The translations under genes and the position numbers were made by a program. A DNA stretch of 5,364 nt from an uncultured Chthoniobacterales bacterium (GTDB lineage: Bacteria; Verrucomicrobiota; Verrucomicrobiia; Chthoniobacterales; UBA10450). The stretch lies in the NCBI GenBank assembly GCA_955652155.1, contig CATPAT010000154.1:1-5364 (forward strand), written 5' to 3'. Under the pieces are notes generated by a model. It worked only from the letters and a program-made list of their open reading frames with translations, made no database searches and was not told the DNA's origin. Of the stretch, positions 1-5,364 are shown in pieces (the stretch's first letter is position 1; each line of letters opens with the position of its first letter).

Positions 1-481
1 CCTTTAGTCCGCTCATCTCCGACGGACTCGATTCGAGATCTTCCGTTTTTAATCCGGCCGACTCGGCGTAGCGGTGATACATCCGGTAGAGATCGGCCGC
101 GAAAATGGCGGCTTCGTTTCCGCCCGTGCCGGCGCGAATTTCGACGATCGCGTCACGATCTTCATTTTCGTCCGGCGGCAGCAACGCGATTTGCAAGTCG
201 CGCTCGAGCTCGGCCACGCGCTTTTCCAAATCCGGAATCTCGTCGTCCGCCATGGCCGCGATCTCCACGTCGCGGGACGTGGCCAGCTCGCGATTATCAT
301 CCAGCTGCTTACGCGCGTTTTCCAATTCGTCCCATTTCGCCAGCACAGTTTTGATGCCCGCGTGCTCGCGCATGATTTCGCCGGCGCGTTTGCGATTGTC
401 GAAAAGCTTGGGGTCGGCGATCTCGCGTTCGAGCTGCTCGAACCGTTCGCGTTTGCGTTGAATGAGAGGATCAAAGTCCAT
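1..481 (-). CDS. prfA: Peptide chain release factor 1, N-terminal part (runs off the window)
   Basis: Release factor 1 recognises the stop codons UAA and UAG in the ribosomal A site and triggers release of the finished protein; it is a cytoplasmic translation factor. Only the first 160 codons are present. Reading the minus strand from the ATG at 481 gives a highly charged, mostly helical N-terminal domain (about residues 1-105). The family signature VEIRAGTGGNEAAIF follows at about 113-127, then ADLYRMYHRYAE. RF2 usually has an AGAGG-T-EA version of this block, so RF1 is the better call. The codon-recognition tripeptide and the catalytic GGQ loop lie beyond the left edge and cannot be checked. 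The start is the first ATG of the frame, and it matches the usual short RF1 N-terminus. No clear Shine-Dalgarno sequence precedes it. The gene lies 64 bp downstream of rpmE on the same strand, a common bacterial pairing, and is probably co-transcribed with it. Confidence 0.95.
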   Translation of the reverse strand, partial: MDFDPLIQRKRERFEQLEREIADPKLFDNRKRAGEIMREHAGIKTVLAKWDELENARKQLDDNRELATSRDVEIAAMADDEIPDLEKRVAELERDLQIALLPPDENEDRDAIVEIRAGTGGNEAAIFAADLYRMYHRYAESAGLKTEDLESSPSEMSGLK

Positions 482-513
482 GAGTGTGGCCCCGAAAACC
501 ATCGAGGGCGTCA

Positions 514-536
514 AACGGCGATCGCAGACCGCCGTT
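514..536 (-). other. Inverted repeat between rpmE and prfA
   Basis: AACGGCG at 514-520 and CGCCGTT at 530-536 are perfect inverse complements around a 9-base loop, giving a 7-bp stem in the rpmE-prfA spacer. No run of T follows on the minus strand, so it does not look like an intrinsic terminator. It could be an mRNA processing or stabilising hairpin that sets the relative level of the two products, or it could be chance in GC-rich sequence. Confidence 0.35.
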
Positions 537-545
537 ACAGGTCAG

Positions 546-773
546 CTAACCTTTTTTGCCCGAGCGCACGGCCTTAGTGCTGCCATAGCGCTTGGCAAAC
601 TTTTCGACGCGACCGGCCGTGTCCACGAATTTTTGTTCACCGGTGAAAAACGGATGACAAGCGGCGCAAATACCGATTCTAATGTCACGACACGTCGAGC
701 GCGTGTGATAGACCGCGCCGCACGCGCAGACGATATCGGTTTCGTGATACTCTGGGTGAATGCTTGCTTTCAT
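546..773 (-). CDS. rpmE: 50S ribosomal protein L31, zinc-binding type
   Basis: L31 is a small protein of the large ribosomal subunit that helps bridge the two subunits near the central protuberance. The 75-residue product begins MKASIHPEY, matching the family start (M-K-x-x-I-H-P-x-Y). It carries the zinc-ribbon cysteines C16, C18, C36 and C39 in a CxC...CxxC arrangement, followed by the diagnostic CHPFFTG block and GRVEKFAKRY. This is the zinc-containing (C+) form, not the zinc-free paralogue (ykgM/rpmE2 type) used under zinc limitation. The ATG at 773 is preferred because it lines up with the family N-terminus; an in-frame TTG two codons upstream (777-779) would add only two residues. The C-terminus is lysine/arginine-rich, as expected for an rRNA-binding protein. 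It is the first gene of a likely rpmE-prfA operon, transcribed divergently from the adenylating enzyme. Confidence 0.96.
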   Translation of the reverse strand: MKASIHPEYHETDIVCACGAVYHTRSTCRDIRIGICAACHPFFTGEQKFVDTAGRVEKFAKRYGSTKAVRSGKKG

Positions 774-822
774 CGTCAAAAATGAGCGCCGAATGTAACC
801 GCCTGGGCATTTTACGCAAGGG
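774..822. promoter_or_regulatory. Compact divergent promoter region between rpmE and the adenylating-enzyme gene
   Basis: Only 49 bp separate the two divergent start codons, so both promoters must overlap here or reach into the neighbouring coding sequence. On the minus strand a weak sigma70-like pair can be drawn for rpmE: TTGCGT (814-819) and TACATT (792-797), 16 bp apart. No convincing pair is visible on the plus strand. The assignment is tentative. Confidence 0.25.
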
Positions 823-2202
823 ATGAAACCGACAGACGTATTGCTGCAAAGATGGGAGGCGATTCTCGCTCAAAAGGGCGACGAGCCCGCCATTTTTAAT
901 ACCCGCGGCCAGGTCGATCGGACGTTCCGTGGAATTGATGAACGCGCGAGCAGCTTCGAACCAAAGATCGACAAGTTCGCCGATGGAAGCGTAGTCGCCG
1001 TCCAAATCGGCAATCACAAAGATTCGCCGTCGATTTTCATCGCTTGTCTGCGTCGTGGAGTTGTCGTCCTGCCGCTTGAACAGTCGATGAGTGATCAGCA
1101 ACGTGACGCTGCGCTGAAAGTTTGCCGCGTAACCGCAATCATTGAGAAGGCCGGAACTGTTCAATTTATCGATAACGAACGGCCGAATTGGCGGGGAAAA
1201 AATCCGACCCTGTTGAAACTGACATCCGGCACAACGGCCGGACCGCGCGCGATTCGGTTTGGCAGTGAACACCTTCTGGCTGATTGCGATCAGATCTGCG
1301 ACACGATGGGCATCTCCGATGTCGATCTCAATTTTGGCGTCATTCCGATTTCGCATTCCTATGGATTCAGCAATTTGCTCACGCCCCTGATCGCACGCGG
1401 CCTGCCGCTTGTTGTTAGTCAGGACCGAACGCCCCGCGCTGTTCTCGCCGACATCGCAAAAACAGACGCGACGGTTTTCCCGGGTATGCCGCTCTTCTAT
1501 CAAGCGTTTTGCGAAATGGAAAATATTCCGCCGCTCCCCAGGTTGCGCGTGTGTATTTCCGCTGGCGCGCCGCTGCCAATTGTCACGGCAAAAAAATTCC
1601 GAGAGAAGTTCGCGCTGCCGATCCATTCATTTTACGGCGCGTCGGAATGCGGCGGAATTTGCTACGACCGAGAGGCAAAGAACGAGATCGAAGGTTTCGT
1701 CGGCGCGCCGATGAAAGCTGTCGATCTTGAAATGATCGATCCAAACGCGCAATCGAGTCAGGCACGCGTCCGCAGCGCCGCCGTCGGCGATGGTTACTTT
1801 CCCGACGTTGACGAAGAAAAATTGGGCAATGGCATTTTCGTTCCGGACGATCTCCTCGCGCGTCACGGTTCCGGATTCAAAATCGTTGGACGCCTCTCCG
1901 ACGTGATCAATGTCGCCGGAAAAAAAGTGAACCCGGCCGAGATTGAAGAACGCTTGCTCCACTTTCCTGGCGTTCGTCAGGCGGTTGCTTTTGGTCGTCC
2001 CGTCGGCGCGGGATTGCGAAACGAGGAGGTCGCCGTTTGCGTGGTGGGGAATGTCGATCTTCGCGAAAACGAGCTGATGGAATTCTGCCGGACAGCGTTG
2101 AGCGGGTGGCAGGTGCCAAAACGAATTTTTATTGTCGATGCGATTCCGACCAACGAGCGCGGGAAAATCAGCCGACGGGAATTGGCGAAGCGATTCAGGT
2201 AG
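823..2202 (+). CDS. ANL-superfamily adenylating enzyme (acyl-CoA synthetase / AMP-binding ligase-like)
   Basis: The family activates a carboxylic acid with ATP to an acyl-adenylate and usually transfers it to CoA or a carrier-protein thiol. Motifs appear in the expected order. They are the phosphate-binding loop LTSGTTAGPRA (133-143), an A4-like PISHSYGF (175-182), A5 YGASECGG (271-278), and an aspartate in PDDL (341-344) at the A7 position. The hinge and A8 block starts at GRLSD (356-360) and ends PAEIE (371-375), and the C-terminal catalytic lysine is K448 in PTNERGKISRREL. At 459 residues it is shorter than the usual 500-560, and most of the loss is before the phosphate loop. That loop also departs from the TSGTTGxPKG consensus, with R142 replacing the lysine. 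The start is the first ATG; AAGGG directly abuts it, too close for a normal ribosome site. The gene appears to stand alone, so the substrate (fatty, aryl or amino acid) cannot be assigned. The presence of K448 argues for an active enzyme. Confidence 0.88.
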   Translation: MKPTDVLLQRWEAILAQKGDEPAIFNTRGQVDRTFRGIDERASSFEPKIDKFADGSVVAVQIGNHKDSPSIFIACLRRGVVVLPLEQSMSDQQRDAALKVCRVTAIIEKAGTVQFIDNERPNWRGKNPTLLKLTSGTTAGPRAIRFGSEHLLADCDQICDTMGISDVDLNFGVIPISHSYGFSNLLTPLIARGLPLVVSQDRTPRAVLADIAKTDATVFPGMPLFYQAFCEMENIPPLPRLRVCISAGAPLPIVTAKKFREKFALPIHSFYGASECGGICYDREAKNEIEGFVGAPMKAVDLEMIDPNAQSSQARVRSAAVGDGYFPDVDEEKLGNGIFVPDDLLARHGSGFKIVGRLSDVINVAGKKVNPAEIEERLLHFPGVRQAVAFGRPVGAGLRNEEVAVCVVGNVDLRENELMEFCRTALSGWQVPKRIFIVDAIPTNERGKISRRELAKRFR

Positions 2203-2208
2203 GACATC

Positions 2209-2254
2209 GCGCTGCGACGTCCGCGGACGCCGCAGCGCTGGGTCCCTACCAGCG
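2209..2254. repeat. GC-rich palindrome with an overlapping second hairpin (terminator-like or REP-like element)
   Basis: Six bases after the stop of the adenylating-enzyme gene lies a 30-bp palindrome. GCGCTGCG (2209-2216) pairs with CGCAGCGC (2231-2238) and CGTCCG (2218-2223) pairs with CGGACG (2224-2229), with a single A/C mismatch at 2217/2230. A second stem, CGCTGG (2236-2241) with CCAGCG (2249-2254) around a 7-base loop, shares bases 2236-2238 with the first, so the two cannot form fully at once. No T-tract follows, so it is not a classical intrinsic terminator. It may be a 3' mRNA-stabilising or factor-dependent termination hairpin, or a copy of a dispersed palindromic repeat. The structure is seen directly; the role is inferred. 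Confidence 0.6.
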
Positions 2255-2331
2255 AAAAATTCTTTGCATTTGCCAAGAAGCAGGCATTGCTAACGAATTG
2301 AGCGTCGAGACATTCCTCGAGACGCGCCTTG

Positions 2332-4476
2332 ATGAAACAGAAAAAATCGAAAAAGAGCACGCGGATTCTGGTTTTGGAACCGGACGAACAATTGGCGTCC
2401 GCAATCATGTCTTCTTTACAGGAGGCGGCTCCGGACGCGTTGGTAGAGATGACGCATAGTCTGGAGGAGGCGCAGCAGCTCGCTCTGGGAGTGAAGCCCG
2501 AACTTTTTGTTCTCGACGTCGATGCAGCTCCGGATCTTGGCCAAGATTTTCTTTACGATTTGCGAACCAGCCACCCGAACGCCCGCGCGATCATTTTAAC
2601 CGGCGTTCATTTGCCCGAGCAACGGGAACAAGTCGCCGGACTCGGCGCGATTCATTTTCTCGAGAAGCCGCTGGTGCAATGGGATTTTGTCGATCTGGTC
2701 GAGCACCTGTTGCGTTCCGCCAAGGACAAGACGGCGGAAAATTTTCAAGGCACGCTCCGCGATCTCCAATTCACCGACATTATTCAGCTTAAATGCCTGA
2801 GTGGCGCGACCGCGGTGGTGGAGTTCATCGGGCCGAGCGGCGAAAAAGCGCGGGTTTTCTTTGAGAAAGGGCAGGTCCGTCACGCGACTGCTCCTGGTCG
2901 ACAAGGAATCGCGGCGTTCAATCAGATTGTTCGCTGGAAGGGCGGAACGATTTCCGAAGTTACCGACGCGCCTTCCAGCCCGCGCACGATCGACATGGAT
3001 TGGCAGCACTTGCTCGTCGAAGCGGTCCGGGGCGTCGACGAAGCCGAGGCCGCGCCGGCGAGAGAATCGCGCCAGGAGAATCCAAAAATCCTGGTGGTCG
3101 ACGATAGCCTGATGCTGCTCAGTTTCGTGAAAGAAGCTTTGATTAACGCAAATTACGACGTCACGACGGCATCGACCGGCGAAGAGGCTGTTCGCGCAGC
3201 GCAAACTGGTATGCCGGATCTCATTCTCTTGGATTTCATTTTGCCGGACGTGAAAGGCGATGAAGTTTGCCGCCGTTTGCTGGAGAATCCCGGAACGGCT
3301 GCGATTCCGGTCGTCTACATGTCCGGCTACGGCGCGGAACTGCAGGCGAGCCGGAGCGAAAATTCAAATGTGATTGGGTTCTTGAATAAACCGTTTACTT
3401 CGGATTTGCTTATTCAAACGGTAGAAACCCATATGCCTCGAAAATCGGAAGAGCCGGAGCCAAACCAGCCAAGTGTCGCGGAGCCGACACCGGCAACGGA
3501 AGCGGACTTCCCGGTCGAACAGGAACCGGCCTATCGTGAAGTGAGCGAAGTCGGCCCTGAAATTACGCAAGCGCAGGAAACTCCGTGGTGGACCCCAGCG
3601 CCAGAGACCGATATGCCACCCGCAGCGACGCCGGCGGCGTTCGAGCCCGCGGCCGAGCAATCTTATGTTCCCGACGAATCGCTCACCGGCGACGCTTATT
3701 TCTGCGGCGACACGCGCTTCTTCTCGTTAAATCGCGCGCTCCAGATTATTGCGACCCAAAAACTCACCGGGACGCTCCGATTCTTTTGGGACAAGCAGCC
3801 GGTCGAGCTTTTGACTCAGAACGGACAGGTCCTCTTTGCCACGTCGCGTGATCCGGAAATGTATTGCCCCGAAGCGCCGGTGACTCTGAGCAATGTCGAT
3901 CCGGACCGAATCGCGGCTGCGCGCGCCCAACAACAGGAGACCGGGTGCCCGCTCTTCGTCACGCTCGCACAGGAGGATTTGATTTTGCACGAGCCGGCAA
4001 TGCAATTAACGCAGCATCACGGGCAAAAACTCTTCGCCGAACTTTGGAGCGCACCGTGCGTTCGCTTTTCATTTCATCAAGGAGCGCTTCCGGACTTCGC
4101 CACCGCGCTCCCGGGCGAGCTCGATGTCGATCAATGGGCCTTGGCGACCCTGCGCTTAGTTCAGTTTCCGCAACTTGGGGACCGCGCTTATTATGATCCG
4201 ACCTCCGTTCCGGCTTACACCCGCGACGGATTTGAGAGAGTGCAGAACCTGCGGCTCACCGTCGCCGAGGCGCAGTTCGCATCGCAGTTCAACGGGGTGC
4301 GTTCGGTCCAACAGGTCGCAAAGAATCTGAGGCTCGATTTGAAATTCGCGAGCGTGACGCTTTTCCGGTTCCTCGCCCTTGAGATTGTTGAATGCTGGCC
4401 GGGTAGTAGCGCAACCGGACAGGAAAAGAAGGGCATTTTCCAGCGCCTCGGTCAGGTCGTCGGTCTCGGCGAGTAA
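2332..4476 (+). CDS. PatA-like multidomain response regulator: receiver-DUF4388-receiver-linker-DUF4388-like-winged helix
   Basis: This 714-residue cytoplasmic protein has no signal peptide or membrane segment. Receiver 1 (about 10-128) is divergent: the acidic pair is E16-P-D18, the likely phospho-acceptor is D62 in FVLD, and T90 and K112 (EKP) are kept. A DUF4388/PATAN-type domain follows (about 138-233, from FQGTLRDLQFTDIIQL). Receiver 2 (about 252-368) is canonical, with D257-D258, D301 (LILLD), S331 and K353 (NKP). A Pro/Glu/Ala-rich disordered linker spans about 370-450. The C-terminal half opens with a second DUF4388-like unit (about 456-505, FCGDTRFFSLNRALQII...LTGTLRFF...NGQVLFA) that parallels the first. 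It continues to about 585 and ends with a winged-helix-like segment (about 638-688). No kinase, cyclase or clear DNA-binding output domain is seen, so a phosphorylation-controlled scaffold or adaptor, as suggested for PatA-like proteins, fits best. The ATG at 2332 is chosen over the adjoining TTG at 2329. The next gene starts 21 bp downstream. Confidence 0.88.
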   Translation: MKQKKSKKSTRILVLEPDEQLASAIMSSLQEAAPDALVEMTHSLEEAQQLALGVKPELFVLDVDAAPDLGQDFLYDLRTSHPNARAIILTGVHLPEQREQVAGLGAIHFLEKPLVQWDFVDLVEHLLRSAKDKTAENFQGTLRDLQFTDIIQLKCLSGATAVVEFIGPSGEKARVFFEKGQVRHATAPGRQGIAAFNQIVRWKGGTISEVTDAPSSPRTIDMDWQHLLVEAVRGVDEAEAAPARESRQENPKILVVDDSLMLLSFVKEALINANYDVTTASTGEEAVRAAQTGMPDLILLDFILPDVKGDEVCRRLLENPGTAAIPVVYMSGYGAELQASRSENSNVIGFLNKPFTSDLLIQTVETHMPRKSEEPEPNQPSVAEPTPATEADFPVEQEPAYREVSEVGPEITQAQETPWWTPAPETDMPPAATPAAFEPAAEQSYVPDESLTGDAYFCGDTRFFSLNRALQIIATQKLTGTLRFFWDKQPVELLTQNGQVLFATSRDPEMYCPEAPVTLSNVDPDRIAAARAQQQETGCPLFVTLAQEDLILHEPAMQLTQHHGQKLFAELWSAPCVRFSFHQGALPDFATALPGELDVDQWALATLRLVQFPQLGDRAYYDPTSVPAYTRDGFERVQNLRLTVAEAQFASQFNGVRSVQQVAKNLRLDLKFASVTLFRFLALEIVECWPGSSATGQEKKGIFQRLGQVVGLGE

Positions 4477-4497
4477 CTCGGAAGTATTCGCGAGTCG

Positions 4498-5181
4498 ATG
4501 AACAGGACTCTCGTCGTCGACATCGGCGGCACCCACGTAAAGCTGATGATCGAAGGCGCAGACCAGCGCGTGTTCGATTCCGGCATACGAATGCAGCCGG
4601 CCGACTTTGTCGCTCGAGTAAAAGAAAACACTCGCGATTGGAACTTCGAAAACATCTCGATCGGTTTTCCGTCACCGGTTCGCGGCGGTCAAATAATCAG
4701 AGACCCGAAACATCTCGGCCCCGGCTGGGTCGGGTTTGATTTTGGCAAGTCGTTAGACAAACCGGTCCATGTCATCAACGATGCCGCGATGCAGGCCTTG
4801 GGCAGTTATCACGACGGGCGGATGCTTTTTCTCGGACTTGGCACCGGCCTCGGTTCTGCGCTCGCCTTTGAAAACATGCTCTTTCCGCTCGAGCTCGGCG
4901 ATCTTCCTTATCGCGATCGCGACATCATCGAGAATTTTCTGGGCATTCCCGGAATCGAGCGGCTCGGAGAAGCAGAATGGAAACGTGAAGTGATCTTTGC
5001 AGTCACGCAGCTGAAGAAATCGTTCATCGCCGATTACGTCGTCCTCGGTGGCGGCAATGTGCACCGGTTCGATCAATTGCCGGAAGGCATTGAGCGCGGC
5101 AAAAACGAAAACGCTTTTCTCGGTGGCGTCCGTCTTTGGGAAACAAAAGCCGGTGGCGAGAGGAAATGGCAGATCTTCTGA
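4498..5181 (+). CDS. ROK-family kinase, polyphosphate-glucokinase-like
   Basis: The 227-residue product has the actin-like ATPase fold signatures of the ROK family in order. These are phosphate-1 VVDIGGTHVK (6-15), the catalytic aspartate D95 in VINDAAMQALG, phosphate-2 GLGTGLGSA (113-121), and an adenosine-type VVLGGGN (181-187). The stretch from LGPGWVGFDF to VINDA resembles polyphosphate/ATP glucokinases (PPGK), where a W-I/V-G block precedes the catalytic aspartate. It lacks the cysteine zinc motif (CxCGxxGCxE) of classical ROK sugar kinases and repressors. The usual glycine-histidine after the sugar-binding glutamate is G-D here (E132-L-G-D). There is no N-terminal helix-turn-helix, so it is an enzyme rather than a ROK repressor. 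The likely reaction is phosphorylation of glucose or a related sugar with ATP or polyphosphate; neither substrate nor donor can be fixed from sequence. It starts 21 bp after the signalling gene and is probably in the same transcript. A weak GGAAG lies 13 bases before the ATG. Confidence 0.85.
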   Translation: MNRTLVVDIGGTHVKLMIEGADQRVFDSGIRMQPADFVARVKENTRDWNFENISIGFPSPVRGGQIIRDPKHLGPGWVGFDFGKSLDKPVHVINDAAMQALGSYHDGRMLFLGLGTGLGSALAFENMLFPLELGDLPYRDRDIIENFLGIPGIERLGEAEWKREVIFAVTQLKKSFIADYVVLGGGNVHRFDQLPEGIERGKNENAFLGGVRLWETKAGGERKWQIF

Positions 5182-5223
5182 TCGAACGGCTCAACCCACT
5201 CAACATCACAACGCGGGGTCATG

Positions 5224-5305
5224 TGCCAGGGAGGGGACTCGAACCCCTAAGGATTGCTCCACCAGATCCTAAGTCTGGCGCGTCTGCCAATTTCGCCACC
5301 CTGGC
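5224..5305 (-). tRNA. tRNA-Leu, anticodon UAG
   Basis: The minus strand from 5305 to 5224 folds as an 82-nt class II tRNA. The acceptor stem pairs GCCAGGG (5' end at 5305) with CCCTGGC, and the discriminator base is A. The anticodon stem CCAGA/TCTGG encloses the loop CTTAGGA, with anticodon TAG at 5269-5271, which reads CUN leucine codons. A long variable arm (GGA/TCC stem) and a T-arm AGGGG-TTCGAGT-CCCCT follow. The long variable arm and the A discriminator agree with leucine identity. The CCA end is not encoded, because the bases after the discriminator read CAT, so it must be added by nucleotidyltransferase. The gene is convergent with the ROK kinase, with 42 bp between them and no clear terminator in the gap. 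Confidence 0.97.
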
Positions 5306-5364
5306 GTCAGAAACTTACTCGAACTAGCACAAATCCTAGTTTTAAAGCTTTTAAAAATTACTCA
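5306..5364 (-). promoter_or_regulatory. AT-rich upstream region of tRNA-Leu with a small inverted repeat
   Basis: The 59 bases upstream of the tRNA are markedly AT-rich compared with the rest of the window, as expected for a stable-RNA promoter with an UP-like element. ACTAG (5323-5327) and CTAGT (5336-5340) form a 5-bp inverted repeat 8 bases apart. A weak -10-like TAGGAT can be read on the minus strand at 5333-5338, but no convincing -35 hexamer accompanies it. The region is cut by the window edge. Confidence 0.3.

Noticed and set aside
49..474. Long open frames on both strands across the left edge
   Set aside because: Only the minus-strand frame starting at 481 gives the RF1 signature; the others are low-complexity Ser/Arg-rich shadows.
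685..1626. A 313-codon open frame on the minus strand, antisense to the adenylating-enzyme gene and overlapping rpmE
   Set aside because: Its translation has no recognisable domain and an odd Arg/Asn/Ser-rich composition. It overlaps two genes with clear family motifs, so it is a composition-driven shadow frame.
2264..2292. Possible promoter for the regulator gene (TTGCAT, 17-base spacer, TTGCTA)
   Set aside because: The -10 match is poor, and a single weak pair in a 129-bp gap is expected by chance. A promoter somewhere in 2203-2331 is likely but not placed.
2596..3204. A 202-codon antisense open frame inside the regulator gene
   Set aside because: It is opposite the DUF4388 and receiver-2 coding region, has no recognisable motif, and arises from codon bias on the real strand.
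4470..4495. Three alternating CGAGT/ACTCG elements around the stop of the regulator and before the kinase start
   Set aside because: The 5-bp arms are short and one pairing would need a 1-base loop, so there is too little to call an operator or attenuator.
5182..5223. Bidirectional terminator between the convergent kinase and tRNA genes
   Set aside because: No stem with a T-tract is visible in these 42 bases.
5224..5305. tRNA-Leu gene as an integration (att) site for a mobile element
   Set aside because: No integrase and no direct repeat of the tRNA 3' end occurs in the window; the flanking genes look like core chromosome.

Overview
The window is a bacterial chromosomal segment with dense coding and fairly high G+C, judged by eye. 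It looks like ordinary core genome rather than a mobile island: there is no transposase, integrase, phage gene or CRISPR array. The gene content suggests Verrucomicrobiota (Chthoniobacterales-like). The hints are the rpmE-prfA pair, the large PatA-like DUF4388/receiver protein, the lack of strong Shine-Dalgarno sites and the GC-rich palindromic intergenic sequence. This is an inference from style, not a phylogenetic result.

Left end, minus strand: rpmE (ribosomal protein L31, zinc-ribbon form) is followed 64 bp later by prfA (release factor 1). prfA runs off the left edge after 160 codons. The two form a translation operon with a small inverted repeat between them.

Centre, plus strand: a 49-bp divergent gap separates rpmE from a compact 459-residue ANL-superfamily adenylating enzyme (acyl-CoA synthetase-like). 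After its stop, a 129-bp intergenic region opens with a conspicuous GC-rich palindrome that overlaps a second, competing hairpin. Next comes a 714-residue signalling protein with the order receiver, DUF4388, receiver, Pro/Glu/Ala-rich linker, second DUF4388-like region, winged-helix-like segment. Twenty-one bases after it begins a ROK-family kinase of the polyphosphate-glucokinase type, which is probably co-transcribed.

Right end: a tRNA-Leu(UAG) gene on the minus strand converges with the kinase gene, and an AT-rich tract lies upstream of it.

The left operon serves translation. The central genes suggest one activation enzyme, one multidomain phosphorelay or scaffold protein, and a sugar or sugar-like kinase possibly tied to that signalling protein. 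The most distinctive items are the double-receiver/double-DUF4388 protein coupled to the kinase, and the nested palindrome in front of it. I see no clear evidence of a wholly new defence or mobile system.
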